DNA of 17,885 nt, from assembly GCA_964622465.1 (NCBI GenBank), contig CAZUQH010000032.1, forward strand, positions 1-17,885. Reading direction: 5' to 3'. Positions 14,345-17,885 of this stretch are shown here, in pieces (positions within the stretch are counted from its first letter, which is position 1; each line of letters opens with the position of its first letter). A model generated the notes under the pieces. That model saw only the letters and a list, made by a program, of their open reading frames with translations. It ran no database searches and had not been told where the DNA came from. Origin of the DNA: CAZUQH01 sp964622465. Lineage in GTDB: Bacteria > CG03 > CAZUQH01. Made by a program: the position numbers and the translations under genes.

Positions 14345-16220
14345 GTTTCTTTTCTCCTTTTTGACACTGCGCTTCATCGCTCTTCCGGGCTTTTACCAGT
14401 GGCTCTATCCCGAGCGTTTCTTTGATAATAACGTCCACTTCATCGCCATCAAGATTTTCTTTCTCAAGCAAAGCGGCAGCTATTTCATCAAGAGCTGGCT
14501 GGCGCTCTTTGAGAATTCCAGTCGCTTTATGATGTGCAGATTCTATAATAGTCATTACTTCTTCATCGATAGTTTGTTGTGTCTTTTCGCTGTACTGCTT
14601 TTCTCTGAGGAAGTCCCGCCCAAGGAATATCTCTTGTTCGTCTTTCTTAAGTGAAATTGGCCCTATTTTCTTGCTCATGCCATATTGAGAAACAATCTTG
14701 TACGCAATATCAGTTGCTTGCTCCAGATCGTTCTGAGCGCCCGTAGTTACCTGATTGAACGTAAGTTCCTCTGCCGTTCTACCACCAAGCAGAACGGTAA
14801 TCTTTGTAACAATTTCATCATAAGAAACCAGATATCTATCTTCAGTTGGTAGTTGTAATGTGTAGCCGAGCGCAGGGCCACGTGGAATAATGGATACTTT
14901 GTGTATCGGGTCTGACCCTGGCATGAATTTTGCAACGAGCGTATGCCCTGCTTCGTGAAATGCGATAATCTTTTTTTCGTGTTCTGAGATTACGCGGCTT
15001 TTCCTTTGAGGTCCGGCGAGTACACGGTCTATTGCCTCTTCGAAATCCTCCATTTCGACCATATCTTTGTTTCGACGCGCAGCAAGGAGTGCCGCTTCGT
15101 TTGCGAGATTTGCAATGTCACTTCCAACAAATCCTGGAGTTCTACGTGCCAGCACGTTCAAGTTTACCTCTGGCGCCATTTTTATTTTTCTGGTGTGGAC
15201 ACTAAGTATTTCCTCACGCCCTTTCACGTCCGGCACAGGCACTGCAATGTGACGGTCAAATCTTCCTGGCCTGAGGAGTGCAGGGTCAAGTACGTCGGGC
15301 CGGTTGGTAGCAGCTATAAGTATCGTTCCTTCGGTGGTGTCGAAGCCGTCCATTTCTATCAAAAGCTGGTTCAGTGTCTGCTCGCGTTCATCATGGCCGC
15401 CACCAATACCTGAGAATCTGTGTCTGCCAACTGCATCAAGTTCATCAATGAATATCACTGCAGGCGAACTTTTCCTCGCCTTCTCGAAGAGGTCACGAAT
15501 GCGTGAGGCCCCGACACCTACGAACATTTCAACGAACTCTGGGCCAGACGCAGAGAAAAATGGAACGCCTGCTTCTCCTGCGACTGCCTTAGCAAGCATC
15601 GTCTTGCCCGTACCAGGCAGACCATAAAGCAGAACGCCTTTCGGAATCTTGCCGCCAAGGCGCTGGAATTTCTTTGGATTTTTCAAGAACTCAATAATTT
15701 CTTGTAATTCTTCTTTTGCCTCATCAAGACCAGCGACGTCATCAAAGCCGATTTTTATTTTATCCTTGGTGATGATCTGTGTGCGGCTTCGTCCGAATGT
15801 CATCGCCTGCTGACCACCTGCGCGCATCTGGCGTGCGATAAGAATCCATATCACAATGAATAGCAGTATCGGGCCAAAGTTCAATAGAATTGAGGCAAAA
15901 ACGTGTTTCTCAACTTTCCCGTGGAAAGCAACGTTGTGCTCTTCAAGTTCTTCAACAAGATTAGGGTCAGTGATTGGGACTACCCCGAATTCCTTGTTTG
16001 CACCAGAATCGTCGACATAGGTCCCATCTATCTTTCCCTCGCTGATAGCGATTTCTACAATTCTGCCGTCGCGTATATATCGTTTAAAATCACTATACTT
16101 GAGTTCAGCAGGTTTTGATGCAGGCGTGAACATCTGCGCCAGAAACACAGCCATAAGTATCACGAGCATCCAGAAAAATAGACCAGAACCAAGTTTTTTT
16201 ACTTTGTTTTGTTTAGCCAT
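14307..16220 (-). CDS. ftsH: ATP-dependent zinc metalloprotease FtsH
   Basis: A membrane-anchored AAA+ protease that degrades misfolded and short-lived membrane and cytoplasmic proteins. The 637-residue chain has two transmembrane segments (about 12-31 and 109-129) around a periplasmic domain. AAA motifs follow: Walker A at 200-207, pore loop MFVGVG (232-237), Walker B IFIDE (256-260), and second-region-of-homology arginines R317 and R320. The zinc protease site is HEAGH (422-426). Walker A reads GLPGTGKT where most FtsH proteins have GPPGTGKT. The tail is charged (Lys/Glu rich). The ATG has GGAG in front and overlaps the tilS end by 22 bases, the common tilS-ftsH order. Confidence 0.97.
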   Translation of the reverse strand: MAKQNKVKKLGSGLFFWMLVILMAVFLAQMFTPASKPAELKYSDFKRYIRDGRIVEIAISEGKIDGTYVDDSGANKEFGVVPITDPNLVEELEEHNVAFHGKVEKHVFASILLNFGPILLFIVIWILIARQMRAGGQQAMTFGRSRTQIITKDKIKIGFDDVAGLDEAKEELQEIIEFLKNPKKFQRLGGKIPKGVLLYGLPGTGKTMLAKAVAGEAGVPFFSASGPEFVEMFVGVGASRIRDLFEKARKSSPAVIFIDELDAVGRHRFSGIGGGHDEREQTLNQLLIEMDGFDTTEGTILIAATNRPDVLDPALLRPGRFDRHIAVPVPDVKGREEILSVHTRKIKMAPEVNLNVLARRTPGFVGSDIANLANEAALLAARRNKDMVEMEDFEEAIDRVLAGPQRKSRVISEHEKKIIAFHEAGHTLVAKFMPGSDPIHKVSIIPRGPALGYTLQLPTEDRYLVSYDEIVTKITVLLGGRTAEELTFNQVTTGAQNDLEQATDIAYKIVSQYGMSKKIGPISLKKDEQEIFLGRDFLREKQYSEKTQQTIDEEVMTIIESAHHKATGILKERQPALDEIAAALLEKENLDGDEVDVIIKETLGIEPLVKARKSDEAQCQKGEKKLEEGENRQAKKD

Positions 16221-17632
16221 TTTTTCTCCGGCTCATAAGTTAGTTCAAGAACTTTTTTTGTTTCTTTTGAAATCTGAGCAATTGCTGAACGGCGCCATCC
16301 CGCAACCCACAGTATGTCATTTGCGGCACCTACTATCGGGATACTGTTCCTCTGTGAAGCAGGTATGCGCAGGTTTATCATGATTTTTTTGAGTCCCGTA
16401 GTATGGCTAAGACCAAACGGATGAAATCTGTCGCCCTCCATTCTCGTTCTTACCCATAATTTGTCAAGCGGGATTTTATCCGCATCAAAATACGTTACGC
16501 GACGCCCATCTCCCAGGTTTTCCGGTACTTTTTTACTTAACCTTGCGCGGATTTGGAATCCGTAGTCGTTGGTTTGGACTTCACCCGGACAGCACAAATG
16601 ACGCCTGGTTGATTTTTTACCCGCTTGCTCTTTTTGTTTCTGATTTGTGCATCGCCTTATGAAGTGAATCAGATTCTGTTCATAACTGACCAGCCAGCCG
16701 CGAGGCGTTGCTTTAGCGCCGGATGCAGCATCCAGCAGATTCAGGACCTGGTCGATGTCATGACAGCTTACTTCGCTTCCTTCACTGCCCAGGATTTTCC
16801 GTATAGCCCGTCTCTGTAAGCACCTATTATATCTCTTAAACAAATTAAAATCAAGGAAAATCTCGTTTGCTCTTTTGCTGACGACAGTGCTAGTTAGCAC
16901 TTTTTCTGCCATCTTGTCTAGCGCCGCATCTTCTATTGCCGCAACTTCTGCAATACGACCTAACGATGATTCGATTTGTGGATTAAGTTTTTTCAAATGC
17001 GGCATAACCTGATTGCGGACGCGGTTACGCGTGTATATATTTTGCGAGTTGGTTGCGTCCGTTCTCCAGTCAAGTTCAAAACGTTTTAGATAGTCAATGA
17101 CGTCTGCACGCCTTGTTCTAAGGAGAGGGCGCACGTAAGTAATACCGTCAATCTTTTTGAGTGGCTGGATTCCACAAAGCCCGGTTACTCCCGTACCTCT
17201 GACAAGACGCATTATAATCGTTTCTGCCTGGTCCGAGAGAGTATGCCCTGTTACCGCCTTCGAATACCTCAAGCGCCGCGCAATCTGACATAGAGCATGA
17301 TGACGCAGGGAACGTGCCGCCATTTCGATACTCAGTTTTTTCTTTTTACTGTATCCTTTCACGTCGAATTGACGAACAGTAATTGGGATATGACATTCTC
17401 TGGCAAGTTTTCGGACGAAGCGTTCGTCGGTATCGCTTGCTTTTCCGCGAAGATTATGGTTGAAGTGAACTACTTTAATATGGAGTTTGTAGTCGGTGAG
17501 CGTGAACGTAAGAAGATGAAGGAGTGCTACAGAGTCCGGTCCGCCGGAAACACAAACCAGAACTCTTTCTCCCGGTTTAAATAGACCGTATTCTCGTATA
17601 AGTGAACGTGCTTGTCTTTCAAGGTTATTCAA
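16199..17632 (-). CDS. tilS: tRNA(Ile)-lysidine synthetase
   Basis: Converts C34 of the CAU anticodon of tRNA-Ile2 to lysidine, so that the tRNA reads AUA and accepts isoleucine. It belongs to the PP-loop ATPase family, with SGGPDS at 29-34, then HFNHNLRG, TGHTLSDQAET and the RPLL/WRTDATN block. The C-terminal part (about 370-470, RMEGDRFHPFG and WVAGWR) is the usual TilS C-domain. The 477-residue length is typical. The start codon is TTG at 17632 with a weak GGA upstream, only 23 bases from the end of a CAU-anticodon tRNA gene. The two probably share a transcript. Confidence 0.95.
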   Translation of the reverse strand: MNNLERQARSLIREYGLFKPGERVLVCVSGGPDSVALLHLLTFTLTDYKLHIKVVHFNHNLRGKASDTDERFVRKLARECHIPITVRQFDVKGYSKKKKLSIEMAARSLRHHALCQIARRLRYSKAVTGHTLSDQAETIIMRLVRGTGVTGLCGIQPLKKIDGITYVRPLLRTRRADVIDYLKRFELDWRTDATNSQNIYTRNRVRNQVMPHLKKLNPQIESSLGRIAEVAAIEDAALDKMAEKVLTSTVVSKRANEIFLDFNLFKRYNRCLQRRAIRKILGSEGSEVSCHDIDQVLNLLDAASGAKATPRGWLVSYEQNLIHFIRRCTNQKQKEQAGKKSTRRHLCCPGEVQTNDYGFQIRARLSKKVPENLGDGRRVTYFDADKIPLDKLWVRTRMEGDRFHPFGLSHTTGLKKIMINLRIPASQRNSIPIVGAANDILWVAGWRRSAIAQISKETKKVLELTYEPEKKWLNKTK

Positions 17633-17644
17633 CTTTTATCCGAA

Positions 17645-17665
17645 CCCGCTAAAGCTGGTAGCGGG
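17645..17665 (-). repeat. hairpin spanning the tRNA 3' end and trailer
   Basis: CCCGCTA (17665-17659, the 3' acceptor strand plus discriminator of the tRNA) is followed by a 7-base loop that contains the CCA end, then a perfect complement TAGCGGG (17651-17645). This stem competes with the tRNA acceptor stem. No T-run follows, so it is not an intrinsic terminator. It may affect 3' processing or access to the tilS start. Confidence 0.5.
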
Positions 17666-17730
17666 GAAGGGAATCGAACCCTTATTAGCAGATTATGATT
17701 CTGTCGCTCTAACCGTTGAGCTACCCCGCC
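17656..17730 (-). tRNA. tRNA with CAU anticodon (elongator Met or Ile2)
   Basis: A complete cloverleaf on the minus strand. Acceptor GGCGGGG (17730-17724) pairs with CCCCGCT, leaving a G1-U72 wobble. The D stem is GCTC/GAGC. The anticodon loop ATCATAA gives CAU and is held by CAGA/TCTG, with an A27-C43 mismatch at the base of the stem. The T arm is AAGGG-TTCGATT-CCCTT, the discriminator is A and CCA is encoded. It lacks the GGG/CCC anticodon pairs of an initiator. The GGCGG acceptor and G1-U72 resemble elongator Met of Firmicutes. The short D loop, the CATAA loop and the location next to tilS leave tRNA-Ile2 possible. Confidence 0.9.
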
Positions 17731-17743
17731 ATTTATTTAGTAT

Positions 17744-17772
17744 ATTCTATGTAGTGAGAGGCATTTTGTCAA
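17744..17772 (-). promoter_or_regulatory. promoter of the tRNA(CAU)-tilS-ftsH operon
   Basis: A perfect -35 TTGACA (17772-17767), exactly 17 bases of spacer and -10 TAGAAT (17749-17744) on the minus strand. The predicted start lies 5-8 bases before the mature tRNA. This is the strongest promoter match in the window and is placed as expected for a tRNA-first operon. Confidence 0.8.
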
Positions 17773-17790
17773 CAACATTAATTCTCCGGC

Positions 17791-17819
17791 TTGCAATTTA
17801 ACCAGCGTTGGTCTATAAT
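17791..17819 (+). promoter_or_regulatory. divergent promoter leading out of the window
   Basis: TTGCAA (17791-17796), a 17-base spacer and a perfect TATAAT (17814-17819) on the plus strand. The expected start is near 17826. It lies back to back with the tRNA-tilS promoter. An ATG at 17848 opens a frame to the window end (MVHTKRSPAWRP), but without a ribosome-binding site, so a gene there is unproven. Confidence 0.6.
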
Positions 17820-17824
17820 CTAAA

Positions 17825-17841
17825 TAGGTTCTTCTAGGTTC
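17825..17841 (+). repeat. TAGGTTC direct repeat, 10-bp spacing
   Basis: TAGGTTC occurs at 17825-17831 and again at 17835-17841. The two copies are one helical turn apart, immediately at and after the predicted start of the plus-strand transcript. This could be a pair of half-sites for a regulator. It is short, so chance is possible. Confidence 0.35.
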
Positions 17842-17885
17842 AGATAAATGGTCCACACTAAAAGGTCGCCTGCCTGGCGTCCCAC

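Noticed and set aside
17656..17730. Initiator tRNA-fMet
   Set aside because: The anticodon stem lacks the three G-C pairs of initiators, and position 1-72 is a G-U wobble instead of the C-A mismatch.
17869..17885. TGCCTGGCG at the right edge resembling the start of 5S rRNA
   Set aside because: Only 9 bases match and the following bases do not continue as in 5S rRNA. There is too little sequence to support a call.
1..17885. Mobile elements, CRISPR arrays, phage or toxin-antitoxin genes
   Set aside because: No transposase, integrase, regular repeat-spacer array or terminal inverted repeats were seen on either strand.

Overview
The window is a dense bacterial chromosome segment of moderate GC by eye. 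Every recognisable protein gene lies on the minus strand, so the layout is described from high to low coordinates. There are no IS elements, phage genes or CRISPR arrays. The content is housekeeping: tRNA modification, folate, PLP, cell-wall precursor, second-messenger and protein-quality genes. Two tRNA genes frame the window. The organism is a bacterium I cannot place firmly. The combination of a DUF1844 gene, long-form HisG, a TsaB-RimI fusion, FolP with a long N-terminal extension and a receiver-GGDEF protein would suit Omnitrophota, Planctomycetota or deltaproteobacteria-like lineages, but that is inference only.

Unit 1 (about 17772 down to 5836) starts from a near-consensus promoter (TTGACA-17-TAGAAT). 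It reads through a tRNA with anticodon CAU, tilS, ftsH, folE, folP, cdaA, an unlisted 31-codon membrane microgene, a receiver-GGDEF gene, pdxJ, a small pseudopilin-like gene, glmS, acpS and the bifunctional NAD(P)HX repair gene nnr. Junctions overlap or nearly abut (ATGA or ATGACTGA type), so this looks like one long operon. The c-di-AMP synthase gene cdaA is normally followed by cdaR and glmM. Here the cdaR slot holds only a single transmembrane segment, glmM is absent, and a c-di-GMP synthase candidate follows.

Unit 2 (about 5865 to 5440) is a one-gene unit for an 80-residue two-helix membrane protein. It has its own TTGACA-16-TAGAAT promoter inside the 3' end of nnr, a leader with two perfect palindromes, a strong ribosome-binding site and a strong intrinsic terminator.

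Unit 3 (about 5491 to 7) starts from a promoter whose -10 box lies in the loop of that terminator. It reads thiL, tsaE, a tsaB-rimI fusion, hisG, gltX, a DUF1844 gene and tRNA-Gln(CUG). tsaB and tsaE serve the t6A37 modification and tilS serves lysidine formation, so tRNA maturation and charging recurs at both ends of the window. At the right edge a good plus-strand promoter points out of the window, so the unit beyond is probably divergent.
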